Assembly: GCA_963995525.1 (NCBI GenBank)
Contig: OZ023206.1
Span: forward strand, 2,369,565 to 2,433,564
Origin: Escarpia spicata
Lineage: Eukaryota > Annelida > Polychaeta > Sabellida > Siboglinidae
Length of the DNA stretch: 64,000 nt
Reading direction: 5' to 3'
Positions 47,697 to 59,238 of the stretch are shown here, in pieces (the first letter of the stretch is position 1; the number at the start of each line of letters is the position of its first letter). The translations under genes were made by a program, and so were the position numbers. The notes beneath the pieces were generated by a model. That model saw only the letters and a list, made by a program, of their open reading frames with translations, had not been told where the DNA came from and ran no database searches.

Positions 47697-48124
47697 CTGC
47701 TGCATGGTGGTTACGGAACAGACGGCTTCATTAACTAAAGAACCTTTCGCTACAGCACGTGCACGTACCACGCACGCAAATCAACTGAATGTATATTTTT
47801 CAGTATCTTAAAGTGTATGTGTGCATGCGTGCGTTCGTGCGCAGGTATGTGTATAATGACAGTTAATCAATCCTCGTTTTTTATATTTCTCATTGATGTA
47901 ATTATTTAAAATTGTTTATAAAACAATTAAGGACGGATCTATGTATTGGTGCTTATAGCAGCACACGAGGATTCTGATCAGTTTCTGTAGAACATGGCTT
48001 TGCATTGTGTGTTATTAGAATGTTTTGTACTTCCGAAGACATCAGAACCGGAAGGCTTGGGGGATGAACTTCACCCCCCCCCCCGAATATTCACAACTTT
48101 CCGACGCCAACGTTTCATATTTAC

Positions 48125-48308
48125 CGGATTCCCGCGTCGTCGTCGCGTTCGTCGTTTGTTGTCTGGCAGCTGTCTGTGTAGGTCTGTAATACGTCACCAG
48201 AGGGCCGAGTCGACCGAGAGTGCCGCGAACCATCGTCTCGAGGTTGCGCCGGAAAAGGTCGCTCTGGAGCATCGACGACACAGGACGGCGCTCGACCAGC
48301 GCGTTCAC
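48125..48308 (-). CDS. RING E3 ligase gene, exon 3
   Basis: Phase 0 start after acceptor CCGTTGCTAG, phase 1 end at donor GTAAAT. Encodes VNALVERRPVSSMLQSDLFR, RNLETMVRGTLGRLGPLVTY and a Thr/Gln-rich tail. The motif L-V-x-R-R-x-V-S-x-x-L-x-S-x-F/L-R-x-x-L-E is common near coiled coils of plant and animal RING proteins of this general type. Residues 100-160. Confidence 0.75.
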
Positions 48309-48356
48309 CTAGCAACGGCCGTGTAACAGTTATTGCACAGTCGTTAAAAGTGCACG

Positions 48357-48452
48357 TGCGTGTGTGTGTGTGCGTGCGTGTGTGCGTGTGTGCGTGTGTG
48401 CGTGTGTGCGTGTGTGCGTGTGTGCGTGTGTGCGTGTGTGCGTGCGTGCGTG
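48357..48452. repeat. (GTGTGTGC)n microsatellite in RING intron 2
   Basis: Alternating GT and GC dinucleotides, about 95 bp. Confidence 0.95.
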
Positions 48453-48857
48453 CATGATCTACTAGTTGTAGTTTGAAAGACTCAATGCTGTATGTATCTT
48501 TATTCCTACCAATATGACATCAGTCGTGGGAGTAGTCCCTTTGTCCCTATCAGTATGATGAAGAATACTTTAGAAAACACTACACATACAGGCTCCATGC
48601 ATGATATCGATGGTGTTCTGATGAAGCCTCGCAACTGATCTTTTTGGCAAACTGACTTACGCAAAACTGCATAAGACAGCATGGCGCTTGTTCTCGTGTA
48701 AGCACTTATTTGGCCTAAGTGATACACCAAGTATAAGTTGACACAAAATGTCATATAAAGGTGCCAATAGAACCTTATAGTACGAGAAAGAATTGGGCTC
48801 CTGCAAAACTAGTTATTAACTTACGTATATAATTAAAACTATAATTAAAAACGAGTT

Positions 48858-48883
48858 ATATATATATATATATATATATGAAA

Positions 48884-48923
<40 letters not shown>
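48858..48923. repeat. (AT)n tract in RING intron 2
   Basis: Two runs of TA separated by GAAATGA. Confidence 0.95.
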
Positions 48924-48930
<7 letters not shown>

Positions 48931-49141
48931 CATATGCACATACATATACATATATGTGGATGTAAAGTACCATAGTATACAATAATTGATATGCATACAT
49001 ATGCATAAATTCTTTGAAAATAAATTATAAATAAATTGTAAACAAAATTATTTAAATGAGTGATGACATTAAGTGTGCTGCTACAATACAGGGAATCAGA
49101 CGTAGGAAGAGAGTAAAAGCCCACCAGCTGTCAGCCCTCAC

Positions 49142-49250
49142 CTCCACAATGATCGACTCGGGACGGTGTTGGTTCGTATCTCTAGGTGCCACCGAAGTCG
49201 AACTGTCTGCTGGTGGCGCCGTCTGGTTGAAGAAGTCTTCCACGGCCTCT
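49142..49250 (-). CDS. RING E3 ligase gene, exon 2
   Basis: Enters in phase 2 after a pyrimidine-rich acceptor (TATTGCCCCTTAG) and leaves in phase 0 at donor GTGAGG. Encodes EAVEDFFNQTAPPADSSTSV, APRDTNQHRPESIIVE. Together with the previous exon the frame reads LLHRHRREAVEDFF without a break. Residues 63-99. Confidence 0.75.
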
Positions 49251-49387
49251 CTAAGGGGCAATACAGGTCGTTATTTGAAAGTTACCATGTTGGTAGCATG
49301 TCATGTAGCACGTCATGTGAATATGTAATTAAAAAACAGTATCATGTCGTCAGTAGTTATGTTGTTCACGCGGAAATAATATAACAT

Positions 49388-49635
49388 GTAACACGTGTAT
49401 ATAAACAGGTAGCATGCGTATATTAACAGGTAACATGTGTATATAAACAGATAACATATGTGTATATAAACAGAACATGTGTATATAGAGAGGTAGCATG
49501 TGTATATAGATAGGTAGCATGTGTATATAGACAGGTAGCATGTGTATATAGACAGGTAGCATGTGTATATAAATAGGTAACATGTGTATATAAATAGGTA
49601 ACATGTGTATATAAACAGGTAATATGTGTATTTAA
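49388..49635. repeat. About 21-bp minisatellite in RING intron 1
   Basis: Units of the form GGTAGCATGTGTATATAGACA recur about twelve times with small changes (GTAACATGTGTATATAAACAG is the second common form). The unit length keeps an antisense frame open, which I treat as accidental. Confidence 0.9.
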
Positions 49636-50165
49636 ACGTCACGGATACTAAAGGGAGGTAGTCTGTTCCTTTATCCAGAATTAGCTAGCGTAGCAATATG
49701 TAACAGGATGTCTGCGGTGTTGAACGTGGGAAAATGGGAAATTGTTGAACATCAAAGGGTATTGCGGCTAACTCAGCCCGCCTCGGCCGTATTGCCAATA
49801 AAGCTTGTTTTGAAACTGGATGTTTTGTTTACTACGCGGTCGCACCTTCCAAATTGGGAACGTTGTTACGGCTTACTAAATACCATTTGGCGGACAATAT
49901 ACCGTCAACATAGTTATTATAGTCTTACGAATATTACATTAATTAATTAATTAAAAACTACGAACAGATTACCTCCTTTTTAATCAAACGGAACATCTGC
50001 ACATTGCATGCAGTTGTACACGAACTCGGCGGTGGCGCAATGGTAGTCCCAACACGCAATCGAAGACACGGTTCCCGGCATGTTGACAAGGGTTAGCTAT
50101 AGTATGGCCGACCGGACGGATTAAGGGAAATTCTACGATGACTCACGCCAAAATTAGCAATAGGA

Positions 50166-50945
50166 GACCACGTGACATACCTGTGACTGAGTCCATTGAC
50201 ATGAAATACCTGTGACCCTGACCATGACGTGACAAATACGTGACTCTGTCCATGACGTGACATACCTGACCATGACGTGACATACCTGTGACCCTGTCCA
50301 TGACGTGACATGCCTTTGACCCTGTCCAGTGACGTGACATACCTGTGACCCTGACCATGACGTGATATATATGTGACCCTCTCCATGACGTGACATACAT
50401 GTGACCCTGACCATGACGTAACATACATGTGACCCTGTCCAGTGACGTGACATACCTGTGACTCTGTCCATGACGTGACATACCTGTGATCCTGTCCATG
50501 AGGTGACATACCTGTGATCCTGTCCATGACGTGACATACCTGTGATCCTGTCCATGACGTGACATACCTATGATCATAACCTGACGTGACATACCTGTGA
50601 CCCTGACCATGACGTGACATACCTGTGACCCTGTCCAGTGACGTGATATACATGTTACCCTGTCCATGACGTGACATACCTGTGGTCCTGACCATGACGT
50701 GACATACCTGTGATCCTGTCCAGTGACGTGACATACATGTGACCCTGTCCATGACGTGACATACCTGTGACCCTGACCATTACGTGACATACCTGTGACC
50801 CTGTCATGTGACGTGACATACATGTGACTCTGTCCATGACGTGACATACATGTGACCCTGACCATGACGTGACATACCTGTGACCCTGTCCATGACGTGA
50901 CATAAATGTGACCCTGACCATGACGTGACATACCTGTGACCCTGT
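50166..50945. repeat. 28-bp minisatellite in RING intron 1
   Basis: About 28 units of GACGTGACATACCTGTGACC followed by CTGTCCAT. A minority of units carry CTGTCCAGT or CTGACCAT and are 28-29 bp long. Nearly every unit holds TGACGTGA. Long shadow frames occur in all three minus-strand phases because the unit is not a multiple of three. Confidence 0.95.
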
Positions 50946-51545
50946 CCAGTGACGGGTCGGTCGCCCAGCTGTAGTCGCCGTAATTCGAACATTATCTCAC
51001 TGGAAGTAAAATCAACTTATAACAACTTGGCATGCATAGTTATAGGTAAATATTATATTATTGGTTTTCCAAAAAGACAAATGTTTACCCTGTCGTAATC
51101 TAGATAGCAGAAAATTAATGACACAGCTGATGAGATATGAGACAAGTTATACGACAGCATTTCTTCCCAAATAGCATTGGAGAATTGTTAGTATTCCAGT
51201 GATCGACGTGATCACGGATATAGAATAGTGTAATATTATGATTTCCATCAAAGTAATTAGAAGCTGCTGATAGCAAGCGGACAATTCAGACATATTTTAA
51301 TTGATAGGGCCTATTTTGCCCGCCTTTATTAGTTGTATAGTAGTTAACAATATTTTTACATGGGCCGAATTCGTGAAACACTTGGTCGAAATATCCGACC
51401 GAAATCGGCGTGGTCTGAATTGACAGGGTCGGTTGCAGTGGGTCAACGTTTACCAGGGTATAGTATCTCTACAGCTACAGTATGGGCGAGGGGATTTTAC
51501 TACCTGGGTTCCCAGCTGGGTAATAGTCGTGTAATGCAGGCCTAC

Positions 51546-51733
51546 CTGCGGTGTCGATGTAGCAAGCGGTCGAGGCCTTCTTCCATCGACACAGGCGACA
51601 GATCCTCTCCCTTCCCTTCGTCCTCCAGTACCCGTTCCTCTGACGACTTCCCTCCACCCATCGATGCTGGGCCGTCATCAGAGTGCGTCGTATGAGCAAC
51701 ACCACTGTTTTGCTCGGTGGCGGACTCGGCCAT
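51546..51733 (-). CDS. RING E3 ligase gene, exon 1 (start)
   Basis: I chose the ATG at 51733-51731 because it has a strong Kozak context (ACGCCATGG). The same frame stays open upstream without another ATG up to an in-frame TAA. It encodes MAESATEQNSGVAHTTHSDD, GPASMGGGKSSEERVLEDEG, KGEDLSPVSMEEGLDRLLHR, a low-complexity acidic N-terminus followed by a basic helix, and exits at donor GTAGGC in phase 2. A donor-like GGAG/GTGAGC on the minus strand near 51995 could mark a 5' UTR exon. Confidence 0.7.
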
Positions 51734-52317
51734 GGCGTATGTACTATGTGCAGCGTTCTCACGCAAGTGTTCCCTTCGTGTTACTGGTCCCTGGTGCACC
51801 CTATGCAATGGAGCGCCACGAGCCGTGCTCAACGTGTATGACGGAGCGAATGGCCAGAGACTTATGAGGACCCTTATAAGGCTTTAGAAAGGTGACGCAT
51901 GACCATTTTTGGCTGCATTAGCAGTTTGCAATCGCTTGTGCGTGGTTGAGTCAGCTGTCAACAAAGCATGACTCACTGCGGCCAACTCGCGCCGCTCACC
52001 TCCGTCTAGCGCTGTCTCCGAGTGGTCAAGACAAGTGATTCATTGAGCAAGTAGCGGCTTTTGTGCTTCTCGAACAGTTGTCTCTTTTCTACATCGGTCG
52101 TCTCAGTAATAATGACGTAATCTTGTTGGCCAATAACAATACTGTAGTGGCCTATACTGTGCTGGCCGACCCAGCGTCGAACAAAATTAAAGATTTAACA
52201 AGATTTAACAAGATTGCCATCCAGAAAATTACTCTGGATGGCAGTTGGACAAGGAAGCCTTTTGGCTTATCGAGAGTCCAATACTTTTTATCTACATGTA
52301 TCCCGCCTTTTTAAGGT
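51734..52317. other. Upstream region of the RING gene
   Basis: Presumed 5' UTR and promoter, with moderate GC content around 51960-52020. No TATA box is evident. A plus-strand open frame at 52063-52314 has no recognisable similarity and I do not call it. Confidence 0.4.
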
Positions 52318-53005
52318 GTGTGTCGATTTTATTTTTAAACATATTCACGCTACTAGCACCAACACAATCAGGAGATAATCTGTTCCATTCATTTACAGTC
52401 CTTTGTGAGAATGAGAACTTTCTTATATCTAATCTACACTGCTCCTTTACTAATGTAGCTTCATGTCCTCTGGTCCTTCTATCTTTCTTAACTGAGAAAA
52501 AAATGTTTCTATCAATATTTTCATAACCATTCAATATTTTAAACACTTCTATGTGATCTCCTCTCAATCTCCTGGTCTCTAGTGTTGTTAAACCACATTC
52601 TTTTAGGCGTATTTCGTAACTAAGATCCCTCAGATTTTGTATCATTTTAGTCGCTCTCCTCTGTACTCTTTCTAGCATATCTATGTCCTTCTTGCGATAT
52701 GGCCTCCATGCTTGTATACAATATTCTAAATGAGGCCTCACTATTGTTTTGTACAGCGGTACTATTAATTCTTTTTTCTTATACGCTATATTTCGCCTAA
52801 TTAATCCAAGGATTTGATTTCCCTTTGACGCTGCAATTCCGCACTGCTCTGAAACCTTCATATCAGCAATAATGGTTAACCCTAAGTCCTTTTCTTTTAC
52901 ACTAGTACTTAGAACAGTACCCCCCATTTTATATTTTACCTCTTCATTCCCATGACCTGTGTGGAGGCATTTACATTTCCAAAAATTGAACAGCATTTGC
53001 CACTT
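52318..53005 (-). pseudogene. 5'-truncated CR1 LINE (RT C-terminus, intact frame)
   Basis: An uninterrupted frame encodes the last 230 residues of a CR1 ORF2: EKWQMLFNFWKCKCLHTG, KEKDLGLTIIADMKVSEQCG, YKTIVRPHLEYCIQAWRPYR, LERVQRRATKMIQNLRDLSY, LTTLETRRLRGDHIEVFKIL and FSFSQRTVNEWNRLSPDC, with stop just before 52318. The segment K-D-L-G-x-x-x..., V-R-P-x-L-E-Y-x-x-x-x-W, E-x-V-Q-R-R is diagnostic for CR1-group reverse transcriptases. The absence of stops marks a recent, 5'-truncated insertion; everything above 53005 in the same frame is unrelated. Confidence 0.85.
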
Positions 53006-53290
53006 TTCAGAGGGTGGATGCATGGCCATACATAAATGGACAGGAAGACTCTGGAAGACCAAGACCGCCACCCCGCAGGGAGAAGGAGGGGGAACATGAG
53101 GAAATGCATGACCATACGTGCATACGTGCGTATGTGTGCGTGTGTGTGTGCGCGCGTATATATAATTATATACGCACGCGTGCATATATCAATGTACATA
53201 CAAACGTACGCACATACATATACAAAACTTATGAATGTATGTATTTATGCATGCATGTATCTGCTTATATTTATGTACGCATAAGCATTT

Positions 53291-53583
<293 letters not shown>

Positions 53584-53684
53584 GCTCGAGTGTGTGTGCG
53601 TGCGTGTGTGTGCGTGTGCGTGAGTGCGTTTAAAAAAAAATTATTCTTTTTTTTACTTAATTAATTACTGTTTTGATTTATTAC

Positions 53685-53756
53685 TATTTTACATGTAAAG
53701 CGCCTTGAATAGTTTCTAACTAGAGTTGGCGCTATATAAGTATATTTATTTATTTA
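53685..53756 (+). mobile_element. L2-type LINE or SINE 3' tail
   Basis: The phrase TGTAAAGCGCCTTGAATAG, then GGCGCTATATAAGTA followed by ATTT repeats is the conserved 3' end of L2-group elements. It is the plus-strand counterpart of the tail at 2272-2340. No coding part remains. Confidence 0.65.
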
Positions 53757-53759
53757 TTA

Positions 53760-54303
53760 TTTTAAATACTGTCATGTAGGCCTATTTACAACTACAGGGC
53801 CCTACATTACAAATCATGCATCTGTTGTTTCTAGTTACAGACGATAGGCCTACTGTGATGAATTTGTAATAAAAACGGCATCATGCCTTTACCAGGTACG
53901 TTGATCACGCGGAAATAATTACTTCAATATTGTGTGAATTCCGAGATAGTTGCATTTCAAATAGCTAGGATTCTATGTAATTTAATAAACAATCGAACAA
54001 AACGAAAACAAATTTCCTCCATTATTGACGTTAGTATTGTGTCATAATTTTAACAATGGCCGTGGTGCGACATTTCCCACATATACGTATATAATGTATA
54101 CTGGTGTATGTGATAATGAAATGCAGATGGATATAGCCTGTAATAATGTTGTAACCTGTAATCATTTTGATAAATTAGGATTCTGTCAATCACTATGAAC
54201 TGGTTTTTTATCAGAAATTGTTATATAGATATTGACACTTGAGAAAAAAAACAGTGGTATAAATGTATAATATTAATAAAATTGAAAAATACAAAATTGT
54301 AAG
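53760..54303. other. Unassigned AT-rich spacer
   Basis: No feature is seen except T-rich stretches on the minus strand after the tRNA (near 54290), suitable as an RNA polymerase III terminator. Confidence 0.45.
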
Positions 54304-54375
54304 AGGTCCCGCCGAGATTTGAACTCGGATCGCTGGATTCAAAGTCCAAAGTGCTAACCATTACACCACGGGACC
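54304..54375 (-). tRNA. tRNA-Gln (anticodon UUG)
   Basis: The 72-nt minus-strand sequence folds as a full cloverleaf. The acceptor stem is GGTCCCG paired with CGGGACC, and the discriminator base is U. The D arm contains the A box TGGTGTAATGG. The anticodon stem TTGGA/TCCAG encloses loop CTTTGAA with anticodon TTG. The T arm contains the B box GAGTTCAAATCTC. It is close to the standard animal tRNA-Gln sequence, has no intron and no mismatch in stems apart from one G-U. It decodes CAA. Oligo-T follows within 15 nt. Confidence 0.97.
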
Positions 54376-55954
54376 GATCTGAAAGATGGCGGTTAACAAT
54401 CCTATACATTGTACATCAACACACGTATTCGTCATTTAAGTTTTATTACAATTATAATGATAACATTAGTACCACAAAGTAATATTAATTATACTGTTAA
54501 TCTTCTACGATGTATAAAATTGTATCAACAGCAGTTTATATATTGCTATACAGTGGCGCCACCTTTTGTAACGTCGAACAGTATAATGCCAATGCCCAAT
54601 CAAATACATTTGCTGTGGCTGTGCGCTTTCCGCATATCAATATTATTAAATACTGGTCTTGCAGGAGAGGGTTATGATGAGTACTGATGTACACTCTGAA
54701 AAGCAAAGCAAACACACTACTCATGGATTGTTCTCTACTTCCTGGCTCAGACAAACATAGGGACGTCAACTTTGAGTTTAACCACTGTGTCTGACTGACT
54801 TCCTCTATTTCAAAACTATGTCAAATATAACCATGTGACAAGGTTTGACCTCATTTCCTGGAAAAACAACAACGTACCGGGCAGTCGCACAGTGTGAGCA
54901 CACAAGGTAAATGCGTTGTTCTAGTTCTAGTTCTAGTTGTTTCCAGCACTCGGCAACGTTCTATTAACTGACTAGTCTGTATATATTGTGGTTACAGTGA
55001 TCTTATGAGGTCTCATTCAACTAGTCAGCCTTTTTCAGAACATTATCGCCAAGCCGACCTTTCTATGCTGGCACTGAGGGTGGTCACTGCCAGGGTGCTT
55101 GTCGTCCTCAGTGGTTCTTTTACGTCCCAAATTGAGAGCAGAATTATAGGAACAAAGTAACAGTTTTATGTGTTAAAATTGTGTTGTTGTCCTCTGACAC
55201 AGTCTAGTACAATTAATTGGTCGGTGCCGTGCGTTGTGACGTGAGTAGTACTCAGAGTCAGACTGAAGTCTGAACAGGCGTGACGAAGACCAACTTCACC
55301 AAGTCAGGCAAGTGTCTGGCGATTAATTAACTCTGTGAGTTGAGTGTCTCGACTCTGTCTCTGGTCTGGGACCGGGGGTTTTCTTCATTCCCATACTCAA
55401 CCTCATCGAATGATGATTTGCAGACGAAACGGATAGTGCAGCACGTTTAGAACTGCAGATACCTTCTACGAAATGTATGTAATATGGCGTCTATGTACTG
55501 ACTTAGTGTTTATGTAAAGACTAGTATAAATTCAAGAATTAAACATGCCTTAGGCTTAGCCTAGGCTTAGTTGACATCTGCCCATAAATTAATGAAACCC
55601 TGTCAATTGTTTTTTTAATCCCGAATGACTGTATAGTTTGCATTGTCCACCATCAGTCCATAATGGTCATATTGCAACTTCCCAACATGTTCACTGGGGA
55701 CAATTTTCATTCTCGTTAACTTTTAAGTGTAAATATTTAACAGAAATATAAAATAAACGCTAAGCACTAGCAGCATCCAGACGAGCACCCTATCCTATGT
55801 ACTGCTAAGTACAACTTATAGATTATTAATATAAATAATGACATTTATATAAAAAACGATAAAGTTACTTACAAATTCTAGGCTATATAAATTGCCATTA
55901 CAGTCTCACTGAGCATGATATACAGTGAACTTAACGACCGTCTCTCTACTTCAG
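54376..55954 (+). promoter_or_regulatory. Putative STAT promoter and 5' UTR region
   Basis: The acceptor TCTCTCTACTTCAG ending at 55954 shows that the STAT transcript has at least one upstream non-coding exon in this region. Candidate donors are AAGGTAAATG near 54908 and GACGTGAGTAG near 55240. A TTCCTGGAA element at 54855-54863 fits the STAT-binding consensus TTCN3GAA. A triplicated TTCTAG lies near 54920-54940. The transcription start cannot be placed from sequence. Confidence 0.4.
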
Positions 55955-55973
55955 CTGCTTCCTTGATACAACG

Positions 55974-56113
55974 ATGGCTCAGTGGCGCAACCTAGAGGAG
56001 CTCAGCAGAACCAACAAAGATGTGTCGGAACGCATAGATTTAATCTACAATAATGACAGTTTTGTCTTCAAGATCCGAACCTTGTGCGCTGACTTCATTG
56101 AGAAGGATAACTG
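55974..56113 (+). CDS. STAT: STAT transcription factor, first coding exon
   Basis: The ATG lies 20 nt after an acceptor (TCTCTCTACTTCAG), and the exon ends at donor GTGAGA in phase 2 within a Trp codon. It encodes MAQWRNLEELSRTNKDVSER, IDLIYNNDSFVFKIRTLCAD and FIEKDNW. This matches the start of the STAT N-terminal domain: M-x-x-W near residue 4, L-Y-x-x-x-F-P-x-x-x-R, W/F-I-E-x-x-x-W, with the intron in the same place after the second Trp. STATs are latent cytoplasmic factors activated by JAK-type kinases that dimerise and enter the nucleus; the N-domain mediates cooperative tetramer contacts. The first of the two usual Trp in the second motif is Phe41 here. Assignment is firm; which STAT subfamily is unclear. 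Confidence 0.88.
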
Positions 56114-58041
56114 GTGAGAGCTATAGTACAGTGTTCTGCCCAGGTTTCAAAAGGGCAGGGTGCCATTTTAGTAAAAGGGCACATAGATCGCGGTGAGCAG
56201 TGGTTAAAAGGAGACATGCAACACGCAACTAAATTAAATACATGAGATGTAGTAGCAGTGTACAGCTTGTAGTTTAATATCATACTACTTACATATAGTA
56301 TATTATATACAGAGTGTATACATATATGTATGTACTAAAATATAGGCCCAGGCATTGTAGAACAAAACATAATATTCAGCTTTACGTAACTTTTTAATTT
56401 GTGTCAATCTGCATAATATTCAGCATACACAGAGAATATTATAAAGGTAATATTTGTGCCAAATTCCTTTGGGCGATGTTTAACATAATTGAGATATAAT
56501 GTTAGGTTCAATTTTGAAAATTTTTAATGTACAAGCAACATAGTAATTTTGAAAAATTACATTTAGATACATATAAATGTTGACAAATGGAACATTATAG
56601 TATATATATAGACAATACAACATGTTTAATTTAGTTAAATTGGCATGTCTTAACTTTATTTAAATTTTAGCAAAACACAATATTCAGCATGACATAACAT
56701 TTTATGTATAAATTCACCTATTTTATATTCCCAGATACTATTATATAAGCAAAAGGTATGCAAAATATTGTTGGCCTAGGCTGAACAGAAATTTAGATAC
56801 ATTGGACTGCAAAAGGTGTAACTGAAAAGGTGTGATGTCATACATTAAAATAATGCATAGCTAATTTTGTTTTATTTAGAGAAAAAAACACCAACACACA
56901 ATCTCAGTGTTAACAATCAGTCAACAAACAGAAAAAAGTAACTATTACTAGTTTGAAGCCACTGTTTAATTGTACCTCTCTGAATAATAAATAGTACAGG
57001 TAGCTACTGCTAAACAATTTGGCCAAAACAAGATGCTGGCCACCAGCAACCTTAGCACCCCTGGCTAGTCCACTACACACACACACGTGACGTTGTGACC
57101 TAGAAACGGGATGCCTTGCATGACCATGCACACCTTCGTGTGCTGGGGAGTCATTGCATATTGAGGGGGAGTCGGTTGTTTTAACGCACACATTACGCAA
57201 TTATTCAATAGGGCCTACTATTGTTCAACTATGGTATACTAAACGTCATTAGGTATCATTATATATCGGTACTTTAACACATAACGAGTGTATGAATAAA
57301 ACATTTTTCTAATCACACATGCTGGCTTAATAATTTTGCACACATCACATGAGAAAGAATTTAACAGCAAATTTAACGGTAGAAGTCTCCCGACGATCGG
57401 ACTGTAACTTTTGAAGATACGAATAAAATAAGGACCGCTTGATGATGTGTATAGTCAAGGCACTGCGCGAAAGTCCGTCACTCTGATCTGTTCACTTTTG
57501 AAGGTCAGCGCTTCCTCAAATTAACGTATTTTAATATTTATTGGCACAAACGATTAAGAATTTAATGGCGATCGGGATAGGTGTCGATATATGAGTGCCT
57601 GAACAATCGAACTGAGCGTATGGCATGATGCCTGCAAGTGCCCCGATTTCGACTTTGTATTCCATTCCCAATCGCGGGACGCGTTCTGTTGGATTGTTGA
57701 AAAATTAAACCGCGCACATGGCGCAATCGGGATAGGGATGTGTTTCAATATTGGGGCGCTTACAGACACTCTCAAATTAATATTCATAGTGTAACTGTCT
57801 GTAGCCACAAGTAGGGTTATGATGCAAATATAGCAGGGTGTCGTGTAAAAAGTCAGGGCATTCTTTTTGCCTTTTCTGGGTACCAGGGCATCACTGAAGA
57901 AGGGCAGGGCGCAACGCCCTGCAAATTCGATCCAATATCCCTAAATGACACTACCATAATACTTTTCAACAGATGATTCTGGTGAATTAGTTGAATTATG
58001 ACAGTTGCCACTGCACCATTAGTACCATTGTGCTGTTGTAG
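56114..58041 (+). other. STAT intron 1
   Basis: AT-rich intron with no repeat family recognised. Two segments near 56140-56165 and 57860-57920 share a GGGCAGGGYG phrase (AAGGGCAGGGTGCC and AGGGCAGGGCGCAACGCCC), which may be ends of an unrecognised inserted element. Confidence 0.5.
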
Positions 58042-58177
58042 GGTCGACTCGATCTCCAGTGACGGAAGCATCCAACAGGACTGGTTCGGAGGACTTCTGG
58101 AGTCACTTGAAGACATCGGGCAGTGCGGAGATCTCAAACACAAGATGTCAGTCAAACACGACACTCAAGCCTTGAAG
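58042..58177 (+). CDS. STAT: STAT, second coding exon
   Basis: Acceptor TGTGCTGTTGTAG, phase 2 entry completing Trp47, donor GTACGC in phase 0. Encodes VDSISSDGSIQQDWFGGLLE, SLEDIGQCGDLKHKMSVKHD and TQALK (residues 48-92), the middle of the N-domain, where STATs have an F/L-x-x-L-L-x-x-L-x-x helix followed by a basic loop. Confidence 0.82.
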
Positions 58178-58196
58178 GTACGCTGCCACAAGATTG

Positions 58197-58575
58197 TCAC
58201 TAGGTTGTGTCACTGTCACTAAATTGTGTCACTGTCACTAGATTGTCATTGTCACTAAATTGTCACTGTCACTAAATTGTGTCAATATCACTAGATTCTC
58301 ACTGTCACTAGATTGTCACTGTCACTAGAATGTGTCAATATCACTAGATTGTCACTGTCACTAGATTGTGCCACTGTTACTAAATTGTGTTACTGTCACT
58401 AGATTGTGTGACTATCAGTATCATTAGATTGTGTAACTGTCACCAGATTGTCACTGTCACTAGATTTTGTCATTGTCACCTGATTATCACTGTTACTAAA
58501 TTGTCACTGTCACTAGGTTGTGCCAATGTCACTAGATTGTGACAGTGTCACTATATTGTCACTGTCACTAGGTTG
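58197..58575. repeat. GTCACTAGATT minisatellite in STAT intron 2
   Basis: Irregular units of GTCACTAGATTGT, GTCACTGTCACTA and GTCACTAAATTGT, about 18-33 bp, occupy nearly 400 bp directly after exon 2. The following 58576-58740 shows several diverged AAGGAGCTC phrases. Confidence 0.9.
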
Positions 58576-58792
58576 TGTCCAGAAAGGAGCTCTGTGGCAG
58601 GAAGGAGCTCATTGACAGTAAGGGGCACTATGTCAATAAAGAGCTTATTGGCAGAAAGGAGTTCCTTTGTAATAAATATCATTTTCATAATAAGGAGGTC
58701 CTTGGCTTTCTTTCTTTGTAGTAAGGAGCTCCTAGTCAGCTTTGTCAGTTGTTTCCTTAGAACGATGTGAATGTGCCACTGTGTATTTGTAG

Positions 58793-58885
58793 GCCATGTC
58801 AGAAGACGAGGCGTATTCATTTGTTCAGATTATGAAACGTTGCATCAAACAAGAGCAACAGCTCATACAGTCATTTCTCTGCCAG
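58793..58885 (+). CDS. STAT: STAT, third coding exon
   Basis: A 93-nt phase 0 exon with acceptor GTGTATTTGTAG and donor GTATGA. Encodes AMSEDEAYSFVQIMKRCIKQ, EQQLIQSFLCQ (residues 93-123). This corresponds to the last helix of the STAT N-domain, where relatives have a segment of the type P-x-x-M-x-x-x-I-x-x-C-L-x-E-E-x-x-I-L. Confidence 0.82.
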
Positions 58886-59238
58886 GTATGATTGTATTGT
58901 GCATTCTTAATTGACTGTCGTGTCACAAATATGATGTAATTGACCAATTAATGATGTTGTTGCTTTCCCTCTCATGTCGCTGCACGACGTCTAGTCAGAA
59001 TCCGCATTGGCCGAGGTCAAACAGTATTGTGCCAAATTCATCCATTTATACCAAGATCATCAAGAACGCTGTATTATGACAATTGTATAATTGCAAACGC
59101 CCCCATCATGCATTACAACAGACATGCCATTGTTTCAGTCAACAGCAAGTATTGTACATACTTGTGTTAGCTCGACATTAATTAGTTAAATACAGTGTTT
59201 TGTAGCAATTGTAGACTGTTTCACGTTACTGCTTGTAG

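Noticed and set aside
50025..50080. Possible second tRNA or SINE head (TGGCGCAATGGTAG followed by GGTTCCCG)
   Set aside because: The A-box-like sequence is good, but the stems do not pair and the B box is poor, so I do not call it.
50093..50931. Minus-strand ORFs of 133-262 codons as a His/Ser-rich protein
   Set aside because: All three minus-strand phases are open in the same 28-bp minisatellite, which is a property of the repeat, and the region is an intron of the RING gene.
52063..52314. Plus-strand 83-codon ORF upstream of the RING gene
   Set aside because: It shows no similarity or splice context, and it runs into the antisense of the CR1 LINE.
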